From Photobacterium toruni (GTDB lineage Bacteria > Pseudomonadota > Gammaproteobacteria > Enterobacterales > Vibrionaceae): 64,000 nt of DNA. Both the position numbers and the translations under genes were made by a program. The notes beneath the pieces are model-generated. The model saw nothing but the letters and a program-made list of their open reading frames with translations, was not told the DNA's origin and made no database searches. The DNA lies in assembly GCF_024529955.1 (NCBI RefSeq), contig NZ_AP024854.1, forward strand, positions 1,860,001-1,924,000. The letters are read 5' to 3'. Positions within the stretch are counted from its first letter, which is position 1. Every line of letters starts with the position of its first letter. Below are positions 8,812 to 18,699 of this stretch, one piece after another.

Positions 8812-9771
8812 ATGAAAAATGCAGCAGTGGTCGCAACTATCTTCACCTGTCTATTTACTGGAACAACAACCGCCGCCACTATTTACGATAATAACAATAC
8901 CAATATTGAACTTGGCGGTAGAGCTGAGCCCCGTTTTAACTTATCAAAAGAAAATAAAGGTGATAATAATGAGAGTAATGAATTTAAAGATAAAAGCCGT
9001 GCTCGTTTAGTATTAAAAGGAAGATCTCTTATTAATGATAATGAGCAACTTTTTGCCTTTGGTAAATATGAAGTTGAAATTTCAGACAATAAAAACAGCA
9101 CTATCAATACCCGTTATCTTTATGCTGGACTCGATACTGCAGTGGGTGCAATTTCTTACGGTAAACAGGATTCAGCACAAGTTCTACTGACCGATTACAC
9201 TGATATCTTATCGACTTTTGGTGGGAATGCGGTTGACCTTGTTGATGGTAATAAAGATAAACGAGAAAACAATCTATTATACGTTGGTGAATTTAATAAT
9301 ATTGCCGTTGCCACTAATTATATCGCCGAAAATAATAACAACCTAAAAGACAGCGATAGCTATGGTATCGCTGCACAATATCAGTTTCCATTTGGATTAA
9401 ATATCGGTGCTGGTTACGTTAATGGTAATGATGGGGCTAATATAGATGCTCGCCAATTTAACCTCGCCATGAGCTATCAATTCAACGACATTTATACTGC
9501 AGCCACCTATGCTAATGGTAAACATGGTGATACTACGTTAAGTAGCTATGAATTAGCTGCCGCTTATATCTTTGATCAGTTTACTGCGCGAGGTGTTTAT
9601 AACTTTCAACAATCGGAACAGAATAATACCACCACCGATAATGTAAATTATTTTGCTCTAGAGGGTATGTATAAATTCAATAAATCTTTGCGCACTTATA
9701 TTGGCTATAAATTCCAACAACTCGATAAGAAGGATGACGAATTACAAGTAGGTATTCGCTACGACTTTTAA
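8812..9771 (+). CDS. Outer-membrane porin, OmpU/gram-negative porin type
   Basis: 319-residue precursor with a signal peptide of about 21 residues (MKNAAVV...TTTAA, cleavage near AA-TIY). The mature part shows the alternating pattern of a 16-strand beta-barrel and ends in phenylalanine (IRYDF), the signal recognised by the BAM complex. Early residues IELGGRAEPRFNL match the first strand of Vibrio OmpU-like porins. It is rather short and rich in Asn and Asp, so it is a divergent member. A general diffusion role for small solutes is inferred from the family. Monocistronic, with its own terminator. Confidence 0.88.
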   Translation: MKNAAVVATIFTCLFTGTTTAATIYDNNNTNIELGGRAEPRFNLSKENKGDNNESNEFKDKSRARLVLKGRSLINDNEQLFAFGKYEVEISDNKNSTINTRYLYAGLDTAVGAISYGKQDSAQVLLTDYTDILSTFGGNAVDLVDGNKDKRENNLLYVGEFNNIAVATNYIAENNNNLKDSDSYGIAAQYQFPFGLNIGAGYVNGNDGANIDARQFNLAMSYQFNDIYTAATYANGKHGDTTLSSYELAAAYIFDQFTARGVYNFQQSEQNNTTTDNVNYFALEGMYKFNKSLRTYIGYKFQQLDKKDDELQVGIRYDF

Positions 9772-9790
9772 CTTAATTTATACTATTTCA

Positions 9791-9816
9791 GCCAGATTCA
9801 ATATCTGGCTTTTTCT
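9791..9816 (+). terminator. Terminator of the porin gene
   Basis: GCCAGAT-tcaat-ATCTGGC followed by TTTTTCTTTT, 19 bases after the stop codon. Confidence 0.9.
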
Positions 9817-9940
9817 TTTATTCGAATATTTTAAGCTACACTCGTTATATCGCTTTTATCTATTGGTTTAACAGAAAAAACCCACTTCCGCTATTGCCAA
9901 AGCCGCGTTATAGTAACAACAAATTATGCAGGAGAAATTT

Positions 9941-10204
9941 ATGTTCGTTGTTATTTTTGGTCGTCCAGGTTGCCCATTTTGTGTTCGCGCAAAAGAATTA
10001 GCAGAAAAAATTAAAGAAGAACGCGACGATTTTAACTTCCGTTACGTTGATATCCAAGCTGAAGGTATCAGTAAAGCTGATTTAGAAAAAACAGTGGGTA
10101 AACCCGTTGAAACTGTACCTCAAATTTTTGTTGATCAAGATCACATTGGTGGTTGTACGGAATTTGAAGCTTATGCAAAAGAACATAATCTTCTTTATAA
10201 ATAA
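9941..10204 (+). CDS. grxA: Glutaredoxin 1
   Basis: Dithiol glutaredoxin of 87 residues (E. coli Grx1 85). The active site CPFC lies in FGRPGCPFCVRAKELA; TVPQIFVDQDHIGG supplies the cis-proline and glutathione-binding loop. It reduces disulfides, including that of class Ia ribonucleotide reductase, which is also encoded in this window (58956-62405). Start chosen at 9941 because AGGAG (9930-9934) lies 6 bases upstream; an in-frame ATG at 9926 overlaps that site and would add five residues not found in the family. Followed by ybjL, a neighbour of grxA in enterics too. Confidence 0.96.
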   Translation: MFVVIFGRPGCPFCVRAKELAEKIKEERDDFNFRYVDIQAEGISKADLEKTVGKPVETVPQIFVDQDHIGGCTEFEAYAKEHNLLYK

Positions 10205-10227
10205 TTATGACTTTTGATTAACAATAA

Positions 10228-10252
10228 AGGGCTGATATATTCAGCCTTTTTT
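10228..10252 (+). terminator. Terminator of grxA
   Basis: GGCTGA-tatat-TCAGCC followed by TTTTTT. Confidence 0.9.
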
Positions 10253-10467
10253 ATAATTTAACTATTATTTTTCATTATTAAAACACTATTTTTTAACGTA
10301 CGCCTCTCCTTTAAATTAATCACCCCGGACAAAAATACGCCTTATCTCGAAAAGTTAGTTTATAAAATGAATTTTCACTATTTATTTATAATATAAACTA
10401 TAACCTCTTCCCAAAATCAGCTAGAATTTACCCTACTTTTATCTTTCCATTATTTCGGAAATCCGTC

Positions 10468-12150
10468 GTGAACATTGATGTAGCCGCTCTTCTACACCAA
10501 AATGATATTTTATTGCTATTTGTAGTCCTTGCTGTTGGTTTAAGTCTCGGTAAAATTCGTTTTGCCAAGATGACACTGGGTAACTCTATTGGCGTTCTAC
10601 TTACTGCTTTATTATTTGGTAATGCGGGTTTTACGTTTGACACTGATGCTCTAAATATAGGCTTTATGCTATTTATTTTCTGCGTTGGTATAGAAGCTGG
10701 ACCAAACTTTTTTGGTATTTTCTTCCGCGATGGTAAACACTATTTATTACTTGCATTAGTCGTCTTGCTCTCATCGATTGCAATAACCATGACCATGGCA
10801 CGTTATTTGCACATGGATATCGGTTTAGCAACCGGTTTAATGGCGGGGTCTCTAACCGCAACACCTGTGCTTGTCGGTGCAAAAGATGCATTAAATAATG
10901 GACTGGCCGGTATAACGGATCCTGCAATCATTAAACAATTAAGCGAAAGTTTAAGTGTTGGTTACGCAATGTCTTATCTGGTTGGCTTAGTGAGCTTAAT
11001 TTTCTTAGCTAAGTTAATGCCTAAATTGCAAAAACAAAACCTTGCCGAATCATCGCAACAAATTGCACGTGAACGCGGTATCGGTGAAGTTGCACAGCGT
11101 AAAGTTTATCTACCTATTATTCGAGCCTACCGTGCAGGCCCTGAACTAATAAACTGGATTGATGGGCGTAACCTACGTGAACTAGGTATTTACCGCCAAA
11201 CAGGCTGCTATATCGAACGCGTACGTCGTAATGGTATTTTAGCCAATCCTGATGGTGATGCGATTTTACAAGAAGGCGATGAAATAGCTTTAGTGGGCTA
11301 CCCAGATAGCCATGCTCGTCTTGATCCAAGTTTCCGTAACGGTAAAGAAGTTTTTGACCGCGATTTACTTGATCTACGTATTGTTGAAGAAGAAATTGTC
11401 GTTAAAAATGATGGTATTGCAGGAAAACGCTTATCCGAATTAAATTTATCTGAATACGGATGTTTTCTTAACCGTGTGGTACGAGCACAAATTGAAATGC
11501 CAATGGATCATAATATTCTGTTGAATAAAGGTGATATTCTACAAGTCAGCGGTGAAAAAAGCCGTGTTTTAGGGCTTGCTGAACGTATTGGTTTCATCTC
11601 TATTCATAGTCAAATTGCAGATTTACTGGCATTCTGTTGCTTCTTTATTATTGGTCTATTAATGGGCTTAGTAACAATGAAGTTTGGCCATATTGCCTTT
11701 GGTTTAGGTAGTGCCGCAGGATTATTAATTGCGGGTATTACCTTAGGTTTCTTGCGAGCCAATCACCCAACATTTGGTTATGTGCCTCAGGGTGCGCTTA
11801 ATATGGCTAAAGATTTGGGCTTAATGGTATTTATGGTTGGTATCGGTTTAAGTGCTGGCTCTAATTTATTTGCATCTATCGGCAATATAGGTCTAACCGT
11901 CTTCATTACTAGCTTAATGGTCAGTGTTATTCCTGTGGTTTTAGCTTACCTCTTTGGGGCTTATGTCCTAAAAATGAACCGCGCATTATTATTTGGTGCC
12001 ATCATTGGCGCACGAACATGTGCACCCGCAATGGATATGATCAATGAGCATGCTCGTAGTACTATTCCGGCGCTAGGTTATGCTGGTACTTATGCTATTG
12101 CTAACGTGTTATTAACCATCGCAGGTACGTTGATCTTTATTTTTCAATAA
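10468..12150 (+). CDS. ybjL: Putative transporter of the AspT/YbjL antiporter family
   Basis: 560-residue inner-membrane protein beginning with GTG. Two blocks of about five hydrophobic segments (residues 10-190 and 380-560), each an Asp/Ala antiporter duplication domain, flank two cytoplasmic TrkA-C (RCK) domains at roughly 205-370. Recognisable stretches include [48 protein letters not shown] and [11 protein letters not shown]. Sequence and length are those of E. coli YbjL (561). The substrate of YbjL is not established as far as I know; related AspT exchanges aspartate for alanine. The RCK domains suggest ligand gating. Confidence 0.93.
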   Translation: MNIDVAALLHQNDILLLFVVLAVGLSLGKIRFAKMTLGNSIGVLLTALLFGNAGFTFDTDALNIGFMLFIFCVGIEAGPNFFGIFFRDGKHYLLLALVVLLSSIAITMTMARYLHMDIGLATGLMAGSLTATPVLVGAKDALNNGLAGITDPAIIKQLSESLSVGYAMSYLVGLVSLIFLAKLMPKLQKQNLAESSQQIARERGIGEVAQRKVYLPIIRAYRAGPELINWIDGRNLRELGIYRQTGCYIERVRRNGILANPDGDAILQEGDEIALVGYPDSHARLDPSFRNGKEVFDRDLLDLRIVEEEIVVKNDGIAGKRLSELNLSEYGCFLNRVVRAQIEMPMDHNILLNKGDILQVSGEKSRVLGLAERIGFISIHSQIADLLAFCCFFIIGLLMGLVTMKFGHIAFGLGSAAGLLIAGITLGFLRANHPTFGYVPQGALNMAKDLGLMVFMVGIGLSAGSNLFASIGNIGLTVFITSLMVSVIPVVLAYLFGAYVLKMNRALLFGAIIGARTCAPAMDMINEHARSTIPALGYAGTYAIANVLLTIAGTLIFIFQ

Positions 12151-12176
12151 TGACGATCGGCATTACCTTTATAGCT

Positions 12177-12212
12177 GGCTGACTTATTAGTTCACTGATG
12201 AGTCAGCCTCTA
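12177..12212 (+). terminator. Probable terminator of ybjL
   Basis: GGCTGACT (12177-12184) and AGTCAGCC (12201-12208) form an 8-base stem with a 16-base loop. The following CTCTATT is only weakly T-rich, so termination is likely but not certain. Confidence 0.55.
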
Positions 12213-12407
12213 TTCAGTCTTACTCTCTACACTAACTATCAGCGTTAAAATGTAACTAGCAAAACAATAACTCTATCTTTTATCATACTATTTACGCTTA
12301 GTTACATACTCAATCATAAAGTTACGGTAACAATAACTAATGCACTTTATGCGTTGATACTTTACCATAACTTATCAATATCATCCGTTATCTCTGGTAC
12401 CCAATCT

Positions 12408-13082
12408 ATGCGTATTCTTATTGTCGAAGACGATGCTATTCTCAGCCATCACCTAAAATCGCAGCTTAGCGAGTTAGGAAATCAAGTTCAATGTGCCAAC
12501 ACCGCTGAAGAAGGACTTTTTTTTGCAGAAAACTATCCGAATGATATCGCAATTGTCGATATTGGCTTGCCCGATAGAGATGGAATAAGCTTAATTAAAG
12601 ATATACGTAAAAAAGGTTTACGTTTACCAATCATGATCTTAACAGCACGTTCAAACTGGCAAGATAAAGTTACCGGACTTGAAGCTGGCGCTGATGATTA
12701 TTTAGTTAAACCATTTCAAAAAGAAGAAATGGTGGCTCGTCTAAGTGCACTTGTTCGTCGTAGTGCTGGCTTTGTAAAACCTGAAATGACCGCTGGTAAT
12801 ATTCGTGTCGATTTATTAGCAAAACAAGTCTATGTCTATGAAGAACTGCTTGAATTAACCGCATTTGAATATGACTTATTAGAATATTTAATGCGTCATA
12901 GCCGCCAAGTTGTGTCAAAGCAACGTTTACTTGATGTGTTGTATGAAGATCAAGAAGGTGATCCAAATACTATTGAAGTAATGATTAGTCGCCTACGCAA
13001 AAAATTTACTAAAACTGGACAAAATAACCCTATATCGACTATTCGTGGTCAAGGGTATATTTTTGAAATTAGCGCTCAATGA
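12408..13082 (+). CDS. phoP: PhoP-like response regulator
   Basis: OmpR/PhoB-type response regulator of 224 residues, the length of PhoP. The receiver domain (1-120) has acidic residues E7/D8/D9, phospho-acceptor D51 (AIVDIGLPD) and the conserved Lys in DDYLVKPF; the winged helix (about 130-220) ends in STIRGQGYIFE. Start set at ATG 12408; an upstream ATG at 12354 would add 18 residues of translated leader. The kinase gene overlaps its stop by 4 bases (ATGA), indicating translational coupling. Upstream, TATTTA-CGCTT-AGTTAC (12290-12306) loosely resembles a PhoP box, so autoregulation is possible but weakly supported. Expected role: response to low Mg2+, acid or cationic peptides. Confidence 0.88.
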   Translation: MRILIVEDDAILSHHLKSQLSELGNQVQCANTAEEGLFFAENYPNDIAIVDIGLPDRDGISLIKDIRKKGLRLPIMILTARSNWQDKVTGLEAGADDYLVKPFQKEEMVARLSALVRRSAGFVKPEMTAGNIRVDLLAKQVYVYEELLELTAFEYDLLEYLMRHSRQVVSKQRLLDVLYEDQEGDPNTIEVMISRLRKKFTKTGQNNPISTIRGQGYIFEISAQ

Positions 13083-14422
13083 AACGTTTTTTCCAACCTC
13101 GATTAAGACAACGCGTACTGATCACCTCGGTTGCGATCATTGCATTGGTAACATCAGCATTAGCCGCGGTTATCAACAAACTTTACTCTCAAAGCTATAT
13201 GGCATCATATTCATCAGAACTTGTAGCTCAAATGCCAATGGTTGTTGCACAACTTAATCGAGCTGGATTAATTAAAGATGTCGATAAATGGATTGATTCT
13301 CTCGATCCTTCTGATACTGATTATATTGCTGTTGTTTGTGATCAAAGCGACAACACAACGTGGGTATCAAGCCAAGCATCAAAAGCTAACTTACGTAATG
13401 TTTGCCGCTATTTACCAGAAGATATATCAACGCCCACATTGATTAAAATGAAAAATCATCAGGGCTATATTGCTTATAACCTCAGTCGCAATAAAGAAGA
13501 CGGTACGATATACCAATTGGTCGTTCTTCGTTCCGCAAAGGCCTATGAATACTCTTTAGCACAATTACATAAACGCACAGCCTTCTATTTAGGTCTATTT
13601 GTTTTAATTGCCGTCGCCTTTCTAATTGCCGCTTTTCATTGGGGATTTCAGCCGTTACGAAAATTAGCTTCTCAGTTAGATCAAATGACAGAAGCTAAAC
13701 GAGAAAAGCTGGATGATGATTATCCGATGGAGTTACAAGAAGTCACCATGGCCGTTAATCGATTAAGCCGAATTAGTAATGATCAACAAGGCCGTTATCG
13801 ACATGCTATGGATGATCTTGCCCACAGTCTCAAAACTCGTTTAGCAGCGACAAATGCTCTACTTGATGATTCAACGTTAGATAGACGTGAACTTAATCAA
13901 CGCATCATGGAGCAAATCAGTCAAATGGATGACTTGGTACAATATCAACTAAAACGTGCCATGGTTGGTCAACAAGGATTGCAAAAAAGTAATGTCGAAC
14001 TAAAGCCTATCATCACCAGCCTTAATCGAATGTTAAATAAGATTTATGCCGATAAACACGCGATATTACATTATCATTTTGATGACAAATTAAAATTACC
14101 GCTTAATAAAGATGATCTAATGGAACTCTTTGGCAACATGCTTGAAAATAGTTTCCGATTTTGTATTAGCCAAGTCAAATTATCAGTCATTGAAGACAAT
14201 GATTCTTTTACTATCATGATTGAAGATGACGGTCCTGGGGTTAAACCTGAATTACGTGAGGCTATTTTTCAACGCGGTGTTCGCGCAGATCAGCTAAACC
14301 CTGGTCAAGGTATTGGCTTATCCGTTTGTAATGAAATCATTGATAGCTACCAAGGTAATATTCATGTTGAAGATTCTGAACTTGAAGGTGCTGCTTTTAT
14401 TATCAAGCTTCCCAAAAGCTAA
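13079..14422 (+). CDS. phoQ: PhoQ-like sensor histidine kinase
   Basis: 447-residue inner-membrane sensor kinase. Two transmembrane segments (about 15-35 and 167-187) enclose a periplasmic sensor domain of some 130 residues. The H-box DLAHSLKTRLAATN places the phospho-acceptor at His249; N-box GNMLENSFRFC, G1 IEDDGPGV and G2 GQGIGLSVCNEI follow. HSLKT and the ATP-binding domain are typical of PhoQ. The residue five after the histidine is Arg254, where E. coli PhoQ and many kinases have Pro; this position can influence phosphatase activity. The kinase presumably phosphorylates the PhoP-like regulator. The sensed signal in this organism is unknown. Confidence 0.88.
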   Translation: MKRFFQPRLRQRVLITSVAIIALVTSALAAVINKLYSQSYMASYSSELVAQMPMVVAQLNRAGLIKDVDKWIDSLDPSDTDYIAVVCDQSDNTTWVSSQASKANLRNVCRYLPEDISTPTLIKMKNHQGYIAYNLSRNKEDGTIYQLVVLRSAKAYEYSLAQLHKRTAFYLGLFVLIAVAFLIAAFHWGFQPLRKLASQLDQMTEAKREKLDDDYPMELQEVTMAVNRLSRISNDQQGRYRHAMDDLAHSLKTRLAATNALLDDSTLDRRELNQRIMEQISQMDDLVQYQLKRAMVGQQGLQKSNVELKPIITSLNRMLNKIYADKHAILHYHFDDKLKLPLNKDDLMELFGNMLENSFRFCISQVKLSVIEDNDSFTIMIEDDGPGVKPELREAIFQRGVRADQLNPGQGIGLSVCNEIIDSYQGNIHVEDSELEGAAFIIKLPKS

Positions 14423-14448
14423 TATTGACCATCTTCTCTGATTTATTA

Positions 14449-14475
14449 GCCAGCACTTTTATGCTGGCTTTTTAA
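14449..14475 (+). terminator. Terminator of phoPQ
   Basis: GCCAGCA-ctttta-TGCTGGC followed by TTTTTAATTT. Confidence 0.9.
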
Positions 14476-14496
14476 TTTATATTAAATAAAAAATCA

Positions 14497-14742
14497 TTAT
14501 GCATCAACAGGATAAATTCGGTCATAAATCAAATTATATCCATACGCGTAGAATAAATAGAAGATCACCATACCGATATCTAAAACGAACGCATGCCATA
14601 AACTCACACTAAGTACCCATGCTAAAGCTGGAATGGTAAAAATTAATAATCCCACCTCAAAACCTATGCTATGCACGATCCGTTTAACAGATAGAAAAAA
14701 GAGCAGATATAAAAAAACCGCCATCACTGGCGGTTTATTCAA
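14497..14742 (-). pseudogene. 5'-truncated PACE-family efflux gene
   Basis: The frame encodes 81 residues. Residues 18-78 (SVKRIVHSIGFEVGLL... to ...YNLIYDRIYPV) match the second of the two bacterial-transmembrane-pair repeats that make up PACE proteins (AceI-type, about 140-150 residues, export of chlorhexidine and other biocides, natural polyamines). The first repeat is absent. In its place the frame runs through the fabV terminator hairpin, and the only start is a TTG within that region without a Shine-Dalgarno sequence. I therefore read it as a remnant left by a deletion whose left end lies at the terminator. A functional single-repeat protein cannot be excluded. Confidence 0.7.
14709..14736 (-). 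terminator. Terminator of fabV
   Basis: On the minus strand AACCGCC-agtgat-GGCGGTT followed by further T and ATA; 29 bases beyond the fabV stop. It overlaps the first codons of the truncated PACE frame. Confidence 0.9.
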
Positions 14743-14764
14743 TCTCTATTTTATAATGCGATTA

Positions 14765-15973
14765 TTAGATGTCTTTTACGTCAAAATCAACAACAGGATT
14801 CACATCTGCATCGTAATCAATACCATCAACACCAAAGCCAAATAGCTTTAAGAATTCATCTTTGTATTGTTGGTAATCAGCAACATCATATAAATTTTCA
14901 TTGGTCACTTTTGACCATAGATCACGACAATGCTGTTGAATATCTTCACGTAATTCCCAGTCATCTAAACGTAAACGATTTTCACCGTCAACCTCAGGTG
15001 CGGTACCATCTTCTTTATAAAGACGTTGGCTAAACATACGCAAAATCTGCTCCATGCAGCCTTCATGTACACCTTCTTCACGCATTTTCTTAAATACCAT
15101 TGCAATGTACAACGGCATAACTGGAATTGCAGAGCTTGCTTGTGTAACAACACTCTTCAATACAGCAACATTTGCAGAACCACCCGTCGCGCTTAGCTTG
15201 GTATTTAGTTCTTTCGCTGCGCGATCTAGGTCCATTTTTGCTTTACCTAACGCGCCATGCCAGTAAATTGGCCATGTTAGCTCAGTACCAATATAACTAA
15301 AGGCTACCGTCTTACAACCATCAGCCAATACACCAGCATTCGCTAGCGCATCAATCCATAGCTCCCAATCTTGACCACCCATAACAGTAACAGTGTCTTC
15401 AACTTCTTGTTCTGTTGCAGGTTCAATACTGGTTTCAATCAATACATTTTTATTGGTATCAACCGCTGTCGTTGTGTACGTTTCACCCATAGGTTTTAGG
15501 CATGAACGGATCACTTCGCCAGTCTCTGGCAATTTACGTACTGGTGATGCCAGTGAGTAAATAACCATATCAATTTGACCAAGATCTTGCTTAATCAAAT
15601 CAATTGTTTTTTGTTTTGCTTCGTTAGAGAAAGCATCACCATTTAAACTTTTTGAGTAAAGACCTTCAGCTTTAGCAAATTTATCAAATGCCGCAGAGTT
15701 ATACCAACCGGCAGTACCTGGCTTCTTCTCTGTACCTGGCTTTTCAAAGAAAACACCAATTGTTGCAGCGCCACCGCCAAATGCCGCAGCAATACGAGAT
15801 GACAAGCCGTAGCCACTAGAAGAACCCACAACTAATACCCGCTTCGGTGCATTAGCTATTGGACCTTGTGCTTTAGTATCAGCAATTTGCTGCTTTACAT
15901 TCTCTTCACAACCAACAGGGTGCGTTGTTGTACAAATAAATCCACGAGTCTTAGGTTTGATGATCATTTTCAA
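14765..15973 (-). CDS. fabV: Enoyl-[acyl-carrier-protein] reductase FabV
   Basis: Reduces trans-2-enoyl-ACP with NADH in the last step of each fatty-acid elongation cycle; FabV enzymes are characteristically triclosan-resistant. The product has 402 residues, the normal FabV length. The nucleotide-binding part holds [20 protein letters not shown]; the catalytic Tyr-x8-Lys is visible in [20 protein letters not shown] and [10 protein letters not shown] are also typical. The gene has its own terminator and lies downstream of fadE on the same strand, separated by the fadE terminator. Firm identification. Confidence 0.96.
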   Translation of the reverse strand: MKMIIKPKTRGFICTTTHPVGCEENVKQQIADTKAQGPIANAPKRVLVVGSSSGYGLSSRIAAAFGGGAATIGVFFEKPGTEKKPGTAGWYNSAAFDKFAKAEGLYSKSLNGDAFSNEAKQKTIDLIKQDLGQIDMVIYSLASPVRKLPETGEVIRSCLKPMGETYTTTAVDTNKNVLIETSIEPATEQEVEDTVTVMGGQDWELWIDALANAGVLADGCKTVAFSYIGTELTWPIYWHGALGKAKMDLDRAAKELNTKLSATGGSANVAVLKSVVTQASSAIPVMPLYIAMVFKKMREEGVHEGCMEQILRMFSQRLYKEDGTAPEVDGENRLRLDDWELREDIQQHCRDLWSKVTNENLYDVADYQQYKDEFLKLFGFGVDGIDYDADVNPVVDFDVKDI

Positions 15974-16087
15974 CTTCCCTTACATAATTGTGAATAGGAT
16001 AAAAGGTTAATGACAGATTCGCATTAAATTTATGCCATATATGAGCAAAAATCGTAGTGGTTGGAGGTGTTACCCTAAATTTTGGTC

Positions 16088-16116
16088 AAAAAAAGTGCCA
16101 CGTATTTACGTGGCAC
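16088..16116 (-). terminator. Terminator of fadE
   Basis: Perfect stem GTGCCACGTA / TACGTGGCAC (16095-16116) with a two-base centre, followed on the minus strand by TTTTTTT. The stem is unusually long and G+C-rich for this genome. Confidence 0.9.
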
Positions 16117-16181
16117 ACGGGAGAATCCAGGTTTATAGTTCAAAGACTAAGTACCCTAAGTTGCCTTTCCTGGTAGCAGAC

Positions 16182-18431
16182 TTAGTTATTAAAATGGTTA
16201 GCACAGAAATGATCAACTTGGATCGCTTTCTGCCTTAGTTGCTCTGCATTTTCTATTCTTTTAACCTCTTCTTCTGTGACCACTCCCGCATCCAAAGCTA
16301 ACTGTAACTTATTATTTAATAAAGCTTTGCGTGGGATCTCACCATTGCGTGTTGCTTGCATTAATTTACGTTCCAAAGGTTTGATCTCATGCAATGCAAT
16401 AAATGCACGCTCCATTATTGCAACGGGATCATCATTCTTATCTCCGACATAACATAAATGTGTTAGTCGATCACGATGCACACTCGGTGTCATTAATAAT
16501 GCTGCAATACGAATACTAACCTCATCTTTAGGTGCAGAATAACGAATACCAACAGGGAATGTTAATAACCGTAATATGCGCCCTACTCCTTTGCGAGGGA
16601 AATTTGTAAATACTTCATCAAAAGCTATTCCACATTGATGCAAGCAATGCTGTAACGCATAATCAACTAATGGTAGATCTTGTTGTTGACGACCTTGATC
16701 TTCAAATCGTTTCAACGTTGCAGATGCTAAATATAAATAGCTCAACACATCACCTAAGCGAGCAGATAATAACTCTCGACGTTTTAATTCACCGCCTAAG
16801 CTCAGCATTGATATATCTGCACAAACAGCGAGTGCTTTTGACATACGATTTAAATGACGATAATAATGGCGTGTTTCACCGCTAACAGGAGAACGATTAA
16901 AACAACTGCCGCTGACTGCATTTAATAATGACTTGGTTATATTACGAGTTGCAAAACCAATGTGCTTCATCAACAAGCTATCAAAATCTTTCATCCCTTG
17001 TTCTGCATCAGGATTCGCGGCAGCCGCCATTTCATCAAGCACATAAGGATGACAACGGGTAGCACCTTGACCAAAGATCATTAGATTACGGGTAATTATA
17101 TTGGCTCCCTCAACCGTTATCGCCACTGGAATACCAAAATAATGATGCCCTAAATAATTCATTGGCCCTAATTGAATCGCCCTTCCCGCATGTACATCCA
17201 TCGCATCATTTAAAACAGTTCGAGACATCTCTGTCATATGATATTTAGCGATGGCGGTCACGATTCCTGGTGTTTGCCCCATATCTAACGCTGTGGTTGT
17301 CAAGGTTCGAGCCGCTTCTAGCATATAAGTAAAACCACCAATACGACCCAGTGCTTGTGCGACACCTTCAAAATTACCAATCGGCATTCCAAACTGCTTA
17401 CGAACAACAGCATAAGCTCCCGTTGTTCTTGCTGCTAAATGCCCAACAGCCGTACCTAAAGCAGGTAAAGATATACCACGCCCAGCAGATAAGCACTCCA
17501 CCAGCATTCGCCAGCCTTTTCCAGCATAATCTTGACCACCAATAATCCAATCTAATGGAATAAACACATTATGACCACGTGTAGGGCCGTTCATAAATGC
17601 CATATTAAGTGGATCATGGCGCTCACCAATTTCAACACCAGTATGATCAGCCGGAATCAACGCACAGGTAATACCTAAATCAATGTTATCGCCAAGTAAA
17701 CCTTGAGGATCTTTCATTTTAAAAGCCAGCCCAAGTACTGTCGCAACGGGGGCAAGCGTAATATAGCGTTTATTCCATGTAAGGTTTAAGCCGAGTACTT
17801 GCTCACCGTTATATTCGCCATAACAGACAACGCCCTCATCTGGAATACCTCCAGCATCAGAACCTGCTTCTGGACCCGTTAACGCAAAACAAGGAATATC
17901 TTCCCCATTAGCAAGTCGTGGCAACCAATACTCTTTTTGTTGTTGAGTACCATAATGAGTCAGTAATTCCCCAGGTCCTAGGGAATTAGGCACCATCACA
18001 CACACTGCAGCACTTAAACTTCGCGTCGCTATCTGTGCCACAATAGTTGAATTAGCATGCGCTGAAAAATCAAGTCCGCCATATTGTTTACTAATAATTA
18101 ATGCAAAAAACTTTTCATGGCGTAAAAATTGCCAAACTTCTTCTGGTAAATCTTTTTGTTGCTGCACAATTTGATAATCATTTAGCATTGCTAATAAGGT
18201 TTGCAGTGTTGTATCAATAAAGTGTTGTTCTTCTTGCGTTAATGTTGGCTTAGGATAATCAAGTAATGTTTGCCATTGTGGATTACCACCAAATAACTCA
18301 CCATCCCACCACACACTGCCCGCTTCCATTGCTTCTTTTTCAGTATTTGATAGTGGCGGTAATAATGTTTTAAAGCGTTTAAAAACAGGATCACTTAAAT
18401 AACCTTTACGCATGGTTGATAACGAGCTCAT
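16182..18431 (-). CDS. fadE: Acyl-CoA dehydrogenase FadE
   Basis: FAD-dependent first step of fatty-acid beta-oxidation, acyl-CoA to trans-2-enoyl-CoA. With the start at 18431 (AAGGA 8 bases upstream) the product has 749 residues; the longest frame begins at 18527 but the extra 32 residues look non-coding. Strong FadE matches: MRKGYLSDPVFKRFKTLLPP, VPNSLGPGELL, CFALTGPEAGSDAG, LTWNKRYITLAPVATVLGLA, AITVEGANIITR and FGQGATRCHPYVL. E. coli FadE (814) has about 60 more N-terminal residues forming membrane helices; this protein lacks them and its C-terminus is also shorter. Likely regulated by FadR, but I could not identify an operator. Confidence 0.93.
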   Translation of the reverse strand: MSSLSTMRKGYLSDPVFKRFKTLLPPLSNTEKEAMEAGSVWWDGELFGGNPQWQTLLDYPKPTLTQEEQHFIDTTLQTLLAMLNDYQIVQQQKDLPEEVWQFLRHEKFFALIISKQYGGLDFSAHANSTIVAQIATRSLSAAVCVMVPNSLGPGELLTHYGTQQQKEYWLPRLANGEDIPCFALTGPEAGSDAGGIPDEGVVCYGEYNGEQVLGLNLTWNKRYITLAPVATVLGLAFKMKDPQGLLGDNIDLGITCALIPADHTGVEIGERHDPLNMAFMNGPTRGHNVFIPLDWIIGGQDYAGKGWRMLVECLSAGRGISLPALGTAVGHLAARTTGAYAVVRKQFGMPIGNFEGVAQALGRIGGFTYMLEAARTLTTTALDMGQTPGIVTAIAKYHMTEMSRTVLNDAMDVHAGRAIQLGPMNYLGHHYFGIPVAITVEGANIITRNLMIFGQGATRCHPYVLDEMAAAANPDAEQGMKDFDSLLMKHIGFATRNITKSLLNAVSGSCFNRSPVSGETRHYYRHLNRMSKALAVCADISMLSLGGELKRRELLSARLGDVLSYLYLASATLKRFEDQGRQQQDLPLVDYALQHCLHQCGIAFDEVFTNFPRKGVGRILRLLTFPVGIRYSAPKDEVSIRIAALLMTPSVHRDRLTHLCYVGDKNDDPVAIMERAFIALHEIKPLERKLMQATRNGEIPRKALLNNKLQLALDAGVVTEEEVKRIENAEQLRQKAIQVDHFCANHFNN

Positions 18432-18699
18432 AATGCATATCCTTTTGTGATTCAAAGTAGTGTGATACTGATTTCTGTTATTTATCACGATATTTTTTGA
18501 TAGTGAGTTAACCACGATATGAACCAATAAATCGCGCCCTTCACTGTTATAAGATACTTATCTAAATAATATATAACACGATATAATTTAACAATACGTT
18601 TACATCACACTCTAAAAAAACTATCTACTCTTGTTTCACTCAATCAATTCTAAAAAGTAAATTGGAACAATGTTACTAGTAACGGAACCTAGATAGTCA
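18432..18699. promoter_or_regulatory. Region upstream of fadE
   Basis: AT-rich gap containing the presumed fadE promoter (minus strand). It holds a perfect 12-base palindrome GTTACTAGTAAC (18672-18683), possibly an operator; it does not fit the FadR consensus. Nothing else can be assigned. Confidence 0.4.

Noticed and set aside
9926-9940. Upstream ATG of grxA
   Set aside because: It overlaps the Shine-Dalgarno of the ATG at 9941 and adds residues absent from the family.
16032-16238. 68-codon plus-strand frame across the fadE terminator
   Set aside because: It runs through the terminator hairpin and into the 3' end of fadE; no initiation signal.
18672-18683. GTTACTAGTAAC as a FadR operator of fadE
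   Set aside because: It lacks the TGGTC-x-GACCA core of FadR sites and lies more than 200 bases upstream of the fadE start.
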